In this document: positions 1 through 8,088 of the stretch, piece by piece
Layout of the letters: the number at the start of each line of letters is the position of its first letter
How positions within the stretch are numbered: the first letter of the stretch is position 1
Made by a program: the position numbers and the translations under genes
From: Desulfobacterium sp.
Lineage (GTDB): Bacteria > Desulfobacterota > Desulfobacteria > Desulfobacterales > Desulfobacteraceae
Reading direction: 5' to 3'
NCBI GenBank assembly: GCA_016342325.1
Contig: JAEINR010000026.1
Coordinates: 1-59,678 of the forward strand
Length of the DNA stretch: 59,678 nt
The notes under the pieces: model-generated
What the model was told of the DNA's origin: nothing
Databases searched by the model: none
Seen by the model: the letters and a program-made list of their open reading frames with translations, nothing else

Positions 1-209
1 CTTTTACGTGCTTTCAAAAGCACCCAAAAAACACGTTTCATCTCTTGTTGTCACTAACCAGTTTTCAAAGATCAAAAAAATAAGATACCCTTGTGAGAAG
101 AAAGAGCGTTTCACAAAAGCTTAACTAATATAAGTCTAATGCCGATAAATGTCAAACATTATTTTAATACAATCCAAACATTTTCTTAAAAACTGCCTTT
201 GATACAGAT

Positions 210-2981
210 CTACACCTTTAAAACAAGGCCCTGGGGCAGGCTTTCACCAAAGATAGCCGTTGTTTCGGTGTCTGCAATGGAGACCTTCTCCCTGACAATG
301 GCGGAACAGTCATGGGCATTATTAGCCTCGAACCACTCAAGAAGATCGGATGTAACCCCAGGATCGAAATCCCGGGTTCTATCCCCTGTCTTTCTGGCGA
401 TCTGCGCCAGGGCAGTTGCCAGGGTACCGTTTGCCTTCTGCTGCTTGTTGATCATCTTCCTTATCCATACGGCAGCCTCCTTGGGGGGAACGACCCTGTC
501 CACGGATCCGTAAAGAAGTTCCCTTGCTCCAATGCGTGAAAACGCCCAAAATAGCTGAGCCGGCGATTTTCCCGGTTTGAGCAGGTTGCCCATGGCCCTG
601 CCGAGGGCAACCTTGTCCTTCACGAGGAGGCGCTCCATGTTTGCCGCAGCCATCCAGATTTCGGTCAACTCCTGGGGCGACACCCTCTTCTTAGAACTGT
701 TGGTGGCAAGCAAATAAGGAGTGATGTCCTGGAAAAACTGGCGCTGCTGCCCGGCTTTCATCCCCCCTGCAATCCTGCGGCAGAAGACCCACCACTCGCT
801 GATATTCTGTTTTGCCTTTGGAAAGGCAAGACCGGAAAGGTATATTTTCCAAAGCTTACGCATGCGCTCTTCATCAAAGGCATCTCCAAAACCGGGACGG
901 GCACAGAACCCCGTCATGTTGAGCCAGCGCACCTCGTGTTCAGGGCTCAATTTCCTAACAACGGCCCTGTCAAGGAGACGGTCCGCCATGGCCCTCAAGA
1001 GTGACAAGGGCCAGCGACTCTTCTGCCTTTCGACCAGCCGTTCAAGCTGTTTGACAAGCCCTGCCACCTCTTTTGCCCCGGACGTATCTGAAAAAGCCTT
1101 GTCGATCAGAAGGCAGGCCTCTTCAACCACCGAAGATTCAAACACCTCGGTCTCTGAACCGTTCAGGGGCTGTGCCTCGTCCCTGAGCTGGAACTCAAGC
1201 TTCCATCTATGGCTTGAAACACTGGAGCGACACCAGATGGCAAGGGAACCCATCTCGGTATATTCGGGCTCGATGGTCACGGGCACGCTTCGCTGCCCGC
1301 CTTTTTTGCCAAACTTGACAACGGTATGCATGGGTGTCATTGGTGACAACGAGTCATCAATAGGAATGACATCACCGCTTTTGTCCCCGGAACGAAAGCT
1401 TGAGCTGAACATATCAAAGGAGACCGGCTGATTTGTCAGCACCTCAAACTCCATCCTAGGAAGATCGATGGTCGACCCTTCATCAAGACCCCGCTCCACG
1501 ACACAGAGCGCCTTTGCATCTCCGTTCTTACTGCCCTGCTGGGTCGCAACCCCCACATAATAACTCCTGGGACTGCCGCTGCCGACCCTCACACCAGTGC
1601 CCTGCTTCACAAGGCCGTAGTAGGATGCGCCCACGGCAACGGAGAGATCCGGGTTCCGATTTTCAAGAAGCGCGGGGAGTTCTGCTTTTTCCGAACCAAA
1701 CCAGTGCCGGATGGAACTGCGGATCCTCTCCTGGAGAAGGGACGGCTTAAGGGAGCCCCCATTAAACAGGATATGGTCAGGCAAGGGCTCTTTTCCGAGG
1801 AGTTGTTTCACCTCGTCCCGATGTTTTTCCAGAAACCAACCGATATGCCGCGTAATGGCAGGCTCCTGCTCATAGGGAAGCCCAAACTCCGCAATGGCCT
1901 TGCCAGAGGGTTTTCGACGATTCTCTTCCGGTGCAACATCGGGAAAAAAGCCTTGGCAGAGGATGGTTTCAAGATCCTCCCGGGTAAGGTCTGCTGCAAG
2001 GGTTCCTGCGATAACGGACCGCCCCTGCCCCTTAAGGGTGATCCTTACGGAATCCCGGCCCTGTTCCAAAATCTTCTCTTTGGCATCCCGGCACTTATGA
2101 CAGAGGGTCTTCCAGCGATCCTGGGAAAGGGTCTCCCGCTTCTTAAACTTTGACTCCACAAGGTTAGCCAGGGCAAGGTCGATATTGTCTCCCCCCAGGA
2201 TCAGATGATCCCCAACGGCGAGCCGCTCGAACCTGGGACTCCCCTCGGACTCTTTCAGGGTTATCAGCGTAAAATCAGTGGTGCCGCCGCCCACATCACA
2301 CACCAGGATGAGATCGTTGGGCCGAACATGGTTCTGCCAGTCTTTTTCATGGAGAACGAGCCATGCGTAGAACGCGGCCAGGGGCTCTTCCAGGAGGGTG
2401 ACGTTCCCACCGAATCCGGCCTCTTTGGCGGCCTTCAGGGTAAACTCCCTGGCAGCCTCGTCAAAGGAGGCGGGCACGGTGATGACGACGAATTGGTTTT
2501 CGAGGAAAAGATCCTCGTCCCGCTTGTTGTGATTCCAGGCCTTTTTAATGTGCCTCAGATAGAGGGACGTTGCCGCAACCGGCGAGACCTTGTCCACCCC
2601 TTCGGCTCCCCAGGGAAGAATCTTCGCTTCCCTGTCGGCCCGTGCGTGGCAGAGCCAACTTTTAGCAGACGAGACAAGCCTGGACGGGACCTTTGCGCCG
2701 TGATCCCTGGCAAAGGCGCCGACAAACCTGTCATCCTCGGTTTTCCAGGGATGTTTTAACGCGGCTCCAGAGACATCGTAATCCCCAGGAATGTAGAGAA
2801 AAGACGGCAATACCGGACTCCCGGAAAACTCTCCGGCTCCGGTGAGCTGGGGCACGTTAAATGTTTTGATGGGGTTCTTACCGCCCAGATCGTTTATAGT
2901 GGTGAGGTCGACGTAGGAAACAGCACAATTGGTTGTGCCAAGATCGATGCCAACTACAAAATGTTTATCCTGGAAATCCAA
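210..2981 (-). CDS. Hsp70-like ATPase, long form with unique C-terminal extension
   Basis: Hsp70/actin-fold ATPase of 923 residues. Phosphate loop 1 (GIDLGTTNCAVSY) is at residues 11-23, ITVPASFDEAAR at 167-178, EEPLAAFY at 198-205 and phosphate loop 2 (DVGGGTTDF) at 229-237. A later FNGGSLKPSLL matches the adenosine loop. The DnaK substrate-binding sandwich, lid and EEVD-type tail are not recognisable; instead about 390 residues follow the ATPase domain, rich in helix and charge. It is the last gene of an apparent DUF2760-Hsp70-Hsp70 operon, 200 nt after the shorter paralogue. No DnaJ or GrpE lies nearby, so it is probably not the housekeeping chaperone. ATPase fold is certain; substrate and role are unknown. 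Confidence 0.93.
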   Translation of the reverse strand: MDFQDKHFVVGIDLGTTNCAVSYVDLTTINDLGGKNPIKTFNVPQLTGAGEFSGSPVLPSFLYIPGDYDVSGAALKHPWKTEDDRFVGAFARDHGAKVPSRLVSSAKSWLCHARADREAKILPWGAEGVDKVSPVAATSLYLRHIKKAWNHNKRDEDLFLENQFVVITVPASFDEAAREFTLKAAKEAGFGGNVTLLEEPLAAFYAWLVLHEKDWQNHVRPNDLILVCDVGGGTTDFTLITLKESEGSPRFERLAVGDHLILGGDNIDLALANLVESKFKKRETLSQDRWKTLCHKCRDAKEKILEQGRDSVRITLKGQGRSVIAGTLAADLTREDLETILCQGFFPDVAPEENRRKPSGKAIAEFGLPYEQEPAITRHIGWFLEKHRDEVKQLLGKEPLPDHILFNGGSLKPSLLQERIRSSIRHWFGSEKAELPALLENRNPDLSVAVGASYYGLVKQGTGVRVGSGSPRSYYVGVATQQGSKNGDAKALCVVERGLDEGSTIDLPRMEFEVLTNQPVSFDMFSSSFRSGDKSGDVIPIDDSLSPMTPMHTVVKFGKKGGQRSVPVTIEPEYTEMGSLAIWCRSSVSSHRWKLEFQLRDEAQPLNGSETEVFESSVVEEACLLIDKAFSDTSGAKEVAGLVKQLERLVERQKSRWPLSLLRAMADRLLDRAVVRKLSPEHEVRWLNMTGFCARPGFGDAFDEERMRKLWKIYLSGLAFPKAKQNISEWWVFCRRIAGGMKAGQQRQFFQDITPYLLATNSSKKRVSPQELTEIWMAAANMERLLVKDKVALGRAMGNLLKPGKSPAQLFWAFSRIGARELLYGSVDRVVPPKEAAVWIRKMINKQQKANGTLATALAQIARKTGDRTRDFDPGVTSDLLEWFEANNAHDCSAIVREKVSIADTETTAIFGESLPQGLVLKV

Positions 2982-3012
2982 ACCAAACTCCTTTAGCGGG
3001 GTCGTTCATAAT

Positions 3013-3136
3013 GGGGGACACTCCCCCTATAGATGTTCGCACTTGAGCTGATACTCGCTTTACCGTTTTGGTAAAAAACGATATCAATTCATATGCGAAG
3101 ACCTATAAGTGTTTATAGAGAGAAGCGTCCCCTAAT
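3013..3136. repeat. Imperfect palindromic element upstream of the long Hsp70 gene
   Basis: This gap holds a nested inverted repeat. A tight hairpin GGGGGA-cac-TCCCCC sits at 3013-3027. A long imperfect stem follows: CTATAGATGTTCGCACTTGA starting near 3026 pairs with the reverse complement of the stretch 3082-3108, which reads TTATAGGTCTTCGCATATGA. The outer end at 3124-3136 reads GGGGACGCTTC on the minus strand, resembling the GGGGACACTCC start on the plus strand. A related palindrome lies before the other Hsp70 gene at 5005-5088. It could be a REP/MITE-like element or a structured 5' leader, since it lies about 30 nt upstream of the start at 2981. Confidence 0.6.
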
Positions 3137-3181
3137 TTTGTGAAGAGATACGCGCCCTTTCTTTTTACTATTTTACCTGTT

Positions 3182-4987
3182 TTATTCTGATTTCGGCCGT
3201 ACATTGAACTCAAGCTTCCAGCGCCGGTCATCGTCCCGTGAACAAGCCCAGAATTCAAGGGTGCCAATTTCGGTGAGTCTCACCTCAAAGGTCACCGGGA
3301 TAACCGTATTAGCTTCCCCCTCAAGAATGGTCTCGATGGTGGATAGCTCCCGGATCTCCTCATGCTCCCAGTTGTCGACGATGTTACCAACCATATCCTG
3401 GTGACGGATGGTTGACGTCATGATATCGAATCGAACGACATCCCCCACAACCAGGTTGAAGAGCCGGCCTTCGTTCACCGCGCCAGTCCCCTCTTCCATG
3501 CCGAATGGGGCGATGCACAGCGCCCGGGTTGGCAGGACGATGCCGGGGACTGCCGGCATGGAAGCCTCCACCGCCAGATAGTAGGAACAACCGAGGCCGC
3601 CCCGAATTCGAATGCCGTCACCCTTGGCGGCACGGCCATAGTACGCTGCCCCCCGTGCAACACTCAAATCAAAATCACCGGTATCGATCACCCGGATCGG
3701 CCCCTGGCCCTCACCTTCGCTCCAGAAGGCGAGGGTCTCCATGACCCGCTCCCGCAGGGCCGGGGATTTCATCACACCGCCATTGAACACAACGGCCGTT
3801 GGCAGGCGAACCTGGCCCTGGGCGTCCCTGTGGGCCGAAACAAACTTGGCCAGGTGGCGGGTGATGCCGGGATCGGACGCATAGCCCAGGCCAAACTCCC
3901 TGATTCCGGACACATTGTTTTGGGCAGGTTTCTGATCAAGGCCCCCTTCCGGAAAGAAACCGTCCAGGACGATCTTCTCCACATCAGCGTACTCAAGCGT
4001 TGACTTGATGGTTCCCTTGATAAGTCCGGACCCCCTCCCCAGGATCGTCACAGGATACTCTCCCCGACTATCCCCGGTGAATAGAGATTCCTTTGCTTTT
4101 CTGCAGGAGTGGACAAGCCCCCTCATCTGCCAGGCATCCAGTTTTTTCCCTTTTTCCCGTAGCTTTGATGCAAGAAAATAGCCCAGGGCAAGATCGATGT
4201 TATCGCCACCCACAAGGAGATGGTCTCCCACGGCAAGCCGCTCAAGGGCAAGAGCACCCCCCTCTTCTTCCTGAACCTCGATGAGACTGAAATCACTGGT
4301 TCCGCCCCCGATATCGCAGACAAGAACGAGGTCACCTTTTTCAACCTTGTCCCGCCAGTCATCCCCGGACCTGTCGATCCAGGAATAGAACGCCGCCTGG
4401 GGTTCCTCGATAAGGGTGATATCGGTCAGGCCCGCCATGTGGGCAGCCTGGACGGTGAGCTCCCTTGCCACGGCGTCAAAGGATGCCGGGACCGTCAAAT
4501 AGATTTCCTGATTCTCAAGAAAAAGAGCGTCATCGTTTCCGGCCATCTCAAAATTCCATGCCTGCCGGATGTGGGAAAGGATACTGCTTGAAGCCCGCAC
4601 AGGAGATATCTTTTCAACATTATCCGGACTTCCCCAGGGAAGGACAGCATCCTCCCGGTCAACCTGGCCATTACAGAGCCAGGACTTTGATGAGCTGACA
4701 AGCTTATGGGGCACTTCGGCTCCCCGATCCCTGGCAAATGCTCCCGCGGTCATGGTATTTTGATCGCTCCACGGCAGGGCAAGGGAGGCGTCCGAAACCT
4801 CACCCCCCTCCAGCAGATAGAGGAAGGATGGAAGGGTCTCCCGCGCTTCAAGGACACCAGCCCCTGTGAGTTGGGGTATTTTAAAAACCTTTATTTCGGA
4901 CTCATCGGTTGTTACGGCATCGGTGTAGGCCACAACGCTGTTGGTTGTTCCAAGGTCGATACCGACAATGTAGCGGGCATTTTTCAC
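3182..4987 (-). CDS. Hsp70-like ATPase, short form
   Basis: Hsp70-family ATPase of 601 residues, paralogous to the 923-residue protein downstream. GIDLGTTNSVVAY at residues 9-21 is phosphate loop 1; LTVPASFDAVAREL, EEPQAAFYSW and CDIGGGTSDFSLIE follow in the same order and spacing as in the paralogue, and VFNGGVMKSPALRER is the adenosine-loop motif. The two align through the ATPase core and a following region containing WACSRDDDRRWKLEFNVRP (compare SVSSHRWKLEFQLRD in the longer protein), but this one stops there and lacks the roughly 300-residue tail. No canonical peptide-binding lid is visible. It is the middle gene of the DUF2760-Hsp70-Hsp70 set. The family is clear; the client is unknown. 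Confidence 0.93.
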   Translation of the reverse strand: MKNARYIVGIDLGTTNSVVAYTDAVTTDESEIKVFKIPQLTGAGVLEARETLPSFLYLLEGGEVSDASLALPWSDQNTMTAGAFARDRGAEVPHKLVSSSKSWLCNGQVDREDAVLPWGSPDNVEKISPVRASSSILSHIRQAWNFEMAGNDDALFLENQEIYLTVPASFDAVARELTVQAAHMAGLTDITLIEEPQAAFYSWIDRSGDDWRDKVEKGDLVLVCDIGGGTSDFSLIEVQEEEGGALALERLAVGDHLLVGGDNIDLALGYFLASKLREKGKKLDAWQMRGLVHSCRKAKESLFTGDSRGEYPVTILGRGSGLIKGTIKSTLEYADVEKIVLDGFFPEGGLDQKPAQNNVSGIREFGLGYASDPGITRHLAKFVSAHRDAQGQVRLPTAVVFNGGVMKSPALRERVMETLAFWSEGEGQGPIRVIDTGDFDLSVARGAAYYGRAAKGDGIRIRGGLGCSYYLAVEASMPAVPGIVLPTRALCIAPFGMEEGTGAVNEGRLFNLVVGDVVRFDIMTSTIRHQDMVGNIVDNWEHEEIRELSTIETILEGEANTVIPVTFEVRLTEIGTLEFWACSRDDDRRWKLEFNVRPKSE

Positions 4988-5004
4988 GAAAGCACTCCGT
5001 ATGT

Positions 5005-5088
5005 TTTATAGCCATTCACACTTGAATTAATACCGGTTTACCCTAGGGATAAGAAATGGGATCTATTCATATGCGATAAGCTATAAAC
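5005..5088. repeat. Imperfect palindromic element upstream of the short Hsp70 gene
   Basis: An 84-nt imperfect inverted repeat starts 18 nt upstream of the start at 4987. The left arm begins TTTATAGCCATTCACACTTG and the right arm, read on the other strand from 5088, begins TTTATAGCTTATCGCATATG. Shared blocks (cacttgaattaatac / cacttgagctgatac, ttcatatgcga) link it to the element at 3013-3136 before the other Hsp70 gene. Whether it acts as RNA structure, operator or merely as an inserted repeat cannot be told from one genome. Confidence 0.55.
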
Positions 5089-5123
5089 CTGTCAATAATA
5101 TAAAAAGTTACGTTTAACGTTTA

Positions 5124-5270
5124 GGGGTCAGGCTTAGCTTATTGCGAACAAACTCAAAGTAACAAACAATTTACACCAATAAGCTAAGCCTGACCCCGGC
5201 ATATCATTAGCTTATTGCGATTAGACCCAAAGAGACAAGCGGTTTACACCAATAAGCTAAGCCTGACCCC
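5124..5270. repeat. Duplicated REP-like palindrome
   Basis: A perfect 21-bp inverted repeat has arms at 5124-5144 (begins GGGGTCAGGCTTAGC) and 5177-5197, separated by 32 nt. A second, partial copy repeats the inner arm TTAGCTTATTGCGA (5134-5147 and 5207-5220) and the full right arm (5177-5197 and 5250-5270) with an exact 73-nt period. The block begins 6 nt beyond the stop of the DUF2760 gene. Its form fits REP/BIME elements mobilised by RAYT (Y1) transposases; no such transposase is in the window. It could also end or stabilise the DUF2760 transcript. Confidence 0.75.
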
Positions 5271-5276
5271 GGTATA

Positions 5277-6005
5277 TCATTCCATCTCAACTTCCGCAGG
5301 AACGATAATAGTGGAATCAAGCACGTCGGAGAGTTTTGGAATCTCCCTTTTGCCGGCCTTCCACCCCCGGTGTCTCAGCACGCCTTTAAAGGGCGGGGTT
5401 CCTGTCACGTTGCCGGTGAGTTTGATGGCGTCAGGATCAAATCCCAGCTCCACCACCACCTCGTCCCCCTCTTCCCTGTCGATCACGGGTTTGGGTGAAA
5501 GATACTTACCAATGGTCTTTTTGCAATCCTCTTGAATGCTTCTGACGGCTGCCCCAATCTGATCATCGTCATACAAAGAGAGATCCTCGTCAAAAAAGTC
5601 GAGAAGCCTGCCTTCACGCTGGAGCACCGAAAGCACATGCAAAAAGACCCGTCGTCGTCTCTCCTGCTCGAGTCTTTGGTCGGCCGCATCCTTTTTGCCT
5701 TGCTTTTTAAGGGGCGGTTCAACCGCTTGGGTTCTGAAAAGCGATGCAACCCCGACCCTGACAACAAGCCACAGGATAATACCACACAGGAGAAAAACAG
5801 CCGCGGAAGCCGGCAGAAACCAATCGAAAAAGTGCACTGACACAAGCTTCGATATTTTGACGGCCGTCCAGGTATCCGAGGCGAGAAGCTGTAACAATCT
5901 TTCCATCCCGAAATAGACGCCTGCATCCAAACACAGCATCAACATCACCATAAAACCCATGATCACAAGAAATGATCTTTTTGCAAAAGCCTTTGATATC
6001 TCCAA
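5277..6005 (-). CDS. DUF2760-type inner-membrane protein
   Basis: A 242-residue protein with two hydrophobic segments near the N terminus (about residues 13-36 and 58-85), then a basic, charged linker (KKQGKKDAADQRLEQERRRR) and a soluble C-terminal half containing VLQREGRLLDFFDEDLSLYDDDQIGAAVR, written here as two overlapping motifs RLLDFFDEDLSLYDDDQIG and GAAVRSIQEDC. That pattern is the hallmark I associate with DUF2760. The start is TTG at 6005, behind an AGGAG. It is the first gene of the set that continues into two Hsp70-like ATPases, so a membrane-anchored partner of those ATPases is a reasonable guess. No biochemical function is known to me. Confidence 0.8.
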   Translation of the reverse strand: MEISKAFAKRSFLVIMGFMVMLMLCLDAGVYFGMERLLQLLASDTWTAVKISKLVSVHFFDWFLPASAAVFLLCGIILWLVVRVGVASLFRTQAVEPPLKKQGKKDAADQRLEQERRRRVFLHVLSVLQREGRLLDFFDEDLSLYDDDQIGAAVRSIQEDCKKTIGKYLSPKPVIDREEGDEVVVELGFDPDAIKLTGNVTGTPPFKGVLRHRGWKAGKREIPKLSDVLDSTIIVPAEVEME

Positions 6006-6090
6006 ATTTTATACTCTCCTAGTGTCTATTCAGCCCCGTTAAAAATAAAAAACCACACCGACAAGTCAGCATGGTTCTAAATAGTAATAC

Positions 6091-6118
6091 AAAACCACCG
6101 ATTTTCAAGTGGCGGTTG
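6091..6118 (-). terminator. Rho-independent terminator after the HhH gene
   Basis: On the minus strand ACCGCC, an 8-10 nt loop and GGTGGT (one G-U pair) are followed by TTTTGTATT. It lies 37 nt beyond the stop of the HhH protein gene (6155) and upstream of the DUF2760 gene. Confidence 0.5.
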
Positions 6119-6154
6119 CACCTTTTGGAAAATCGAAGCCTGAACCTCTTAGTG

Positions 6155-6442
6155 TTAATCGCCATCCTTGACAACGATGAATGCCTTATTCGCCTCAAAG
6201 GTCTTGGGCCCTATTCCCTTTACCTTGATAATATCCTTGGGGGTATTAAACGCCCCCTCCTTGTTGCGGTGCTCAATGATCCGTTTTGCATACTTCGGCC
6301 CCACCCGCTTCAGGGTGCACAACTCTTTTTCGGTTGCCGTGTTGATGTTGACCTTTCCGTCGGATGCCATTGCAGGCAACGTGAAGACAAAAAGAGCGAT
6401 TACTGCAACCAGCAAAGCCAAACATCTCTTCTTTTGTTCCAT
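6155..6442 (-). CDS. Secreted helix-hairpin-helix (ComEA-like) protein
   Basis: A 95-residue protein with a signal peptide (basic start MEQKKR, hydrophobic core, cleavage likely after AMA at about residue 26) followed by a single tandem helix-hairpin-helix domain: VNINTATEKEL, VGPKYAKRIIEHR and VKGIGPKTFE. This is the ComEA/YbaV fold that binds DNA without sequence preference. The start has a strong AGGAGG 7 nt upstream. Such small periplasmic HhH proteins are common in Proteobacteria and Desulfobacterota; a role in DNA uptake is possible but no other competence gene is present. It stands alone between the Hsp70 set and ugd. Confidence 0.9.
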   Translation of the reverse strand: MEQKKRCLALLVAVIALFVFTLPAMASDGKVNINTATEKELCTLKRVGPKYAKRIIEHRNKEGAFNTPKDIIKVKGIGPKTFEANKAFIVVKDGD

Positions 6443-6648
6443 GCTATCCTCCTGTTAAGTTGGAATACTATTGCTTCGATTTCCCAAAAGGAAACGGATT
6501 GTCAATGGTCTATTCCATAGGAGCAAGCGATCGAAGGGTTCCGCGAATCATCACCAAGTTGTTAATAAGCAGGGTTGCCGTATGGGCGCTCAGGAAGTAC
6601 TGCCCTGTATTGTGACAACCCCACGAAAAATGTCAAGGTAAAAAACAG

Positions 6649-7980
6649 TTAGCGACCGATGCCGTGATAGTCAAACCCGGACTCCCGGACATCTTCGGGA
6701 TCGTACTGATTCCTGCCGTCAAAGATCACCCGCTTTGCCATACGCTCCTTCATCTCGTTGAAGTCGGGCTGGCGGAAGGTTTTCCATTCGGTAACAAGAA
6801 CCAATGCATCGGCATTGTCCAGGGTATCATAGGGCTGTTCGACCAGGACGATCCTGTTGTCGTCAAACCACTCTTGTGGGAACTCCCGCCGGGCCTCGTT
6901 CATGGCAACCGGATCATAGGCGCGCACCTTTGCCCCGGCCTTCACAAGGTCGTTGATCAGCACAACGGACGGTGCCTCCCTCATGTCGTCGGTCCCCGGC
7001 TTAAAGGCAAGCCCCCACACCGCAAACGAAAATCCGGAAAGATCGTTTCCAAACCGAGCCACGATCTTCTGGAACAGTCGTTGTTTCTGGAGCTGATTCC
7101 GGCTTTCCACGGCAGACAAAAGTTGGGGCTCAAACCCGTTTTCCATGCTTGTCCGGATCAACGCCTTGACATCTTTTGGAAAACAGGAGCCGCCGTAACC
7201 GCACCCGGGATAGATAAAAGAGTAGCCGATCCTTGAATCAGACCCAATCCCCTTTCTCACGTTTTCCACATCCACCCCAAGGCGCTCACAGATGTTGGCC
7301 ACCTCGTTCATGAAGGAGATCTTGGTTGCCAGCATGGAGTTTGCCGCATACTTGGTCATCTCGGCGTCCCTGACGCTCATGAAGATGATCTTGTCCCGAT
7401 TCCTTGAAAACGGCGCGTAGAGCCGTTTCATCTCCTTGCGGGCCCTGGCCGTATCAGCCCCGACAATGATCCTGTCCGGTTTCATGAAATCGTTTAACGC
7501 TGCTCCCTCCTTGAGGAACTCCGGGTTGCTCACAACATCAAACTCGACCTCAACCCCGCGACGGTCAAGCTCTTTTTGAACGGTGGCCCTGACCTTGTCC
7601 GCTGTTCCCACGGGGACAGTCGATTTATCAACGATCACGGCATAGGACTCGATATTTTTTCCAATTTCGGAGGCAACGCTTAGGACATAGCGAAGATCTG
7701 CAGAACCGTCCTCACCCGGCGGCGTGCCAACGGCAATAAAGTAGAGGCTTGACTTCTTCATGGCATGGGCAAGGGAGGTGGAAAAAACCAGCAAACCATC
7801 TGCTTGATTTTGACACACCATGGCCTCGAGACCGGGTTCGTAAATGGGAAGAATCCCCTTTTGCAAATTCTCTATCTTCTGTTCATCCACATCGACACAG
7901 GTCACACGACTTCCCATTTCAGAGAAGCATGCCCCTGATACAAGGCCCACATATCCGGTTCCGATCATTGTAATATTCAA
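6649..7980 (-). CDS. ugd: UDP-glucose 6-dehydrogenase
   Basis: Oxidises UDP-glucose to UDP-glucuronate with two NAD+. The 443-residue protein has the N-terminal Rossmann motif GTGYVG (residues 7-12), the TVPVGT and EFLKEGA motifs, and the active-site GYGGSCFPKD with nucleophile Cys266. The C-terminal UDP-binding domain contains the GLAFKPGTDDMREAPS motif. Length and motifs are those of bacterial Ugd/TuaD. It lies 108 nt downstream of the UDP-glucuronate epimerase gene, which would use its product, so the two form a UDP-GalA supply route. An UDP-ManNAc or UDP-GlcNAc dehydrogenase (WbpA/WecC type) is less likely given the sequence of the Cys motif and the neighbour. Confidence 0.96.
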   Translation of the reverse strand: MNITMIGTGYVGLVSGACFSEMGSRVTCVDVDEQKIENLQKGILPIYEPGLEAMVCQNQADGLLVFSTSLAHAMKKSSLYFIAVGTPPGEDGSADLRYVLSVASEIGKNIESYAVIVDKSTVPVGTADKVRATVQKELDRRGVEVEFDVVSNPEFLKEGAALNDFMKPDRIIVGADTARARKEMKRLYAPFSRNRDKIIFMSVRDAEMTKYAANSMLATKISFMNEVANICERLGVDVENVRKGIGSDSRIGYSFIYPGCGYGGSCFPKDVKALIRTSMENGFEPQLLSAVESRNQLQKQRLFQKIVARFGNDLSGFSFAVWGLAFKPGTDDMREAPSVVLINDLVKAGAKVRAYDPVAMNEARREFPQEWFDDNRIVLVEQPYDTLDNADALVLVTEWKTFRQPDFNEMKERMAKRVIFDGRNQYDPEDVRESGFDYHGIGR

Positions 7981-8088
7981 AAAAAACTCCTAAAAAAGTA
8001 TTATCGCTCTGGTCAGACCAATTGATACCGCTACTTGTTAATGAGGGTGGGTTGGTATCACGTCATTTGACCGGCACCATAGACCCGT

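Noticed and set aside
1-209. Hairpin GTGCTT...AAGCAC near the left edge
   Set aside because: The stem is short and the T run is on the wrong side for ending the Hsp70 transcript; the 209 nt show no gene.
721-1431. 236-codon plus-strand frame opposite the long Hsp70 gene
   Set aside because: It is antisense to a clear Hsp70 coding region, has no domain pattern, and other long plus-strand frames occur opposite the same gene, as expected for shadow frames.
5124-5270. Possible short CRISPR array
   Set aside because: Only two copies of a palindromic unit with a 73-nt period, similar internal spacers, and no cas genes.
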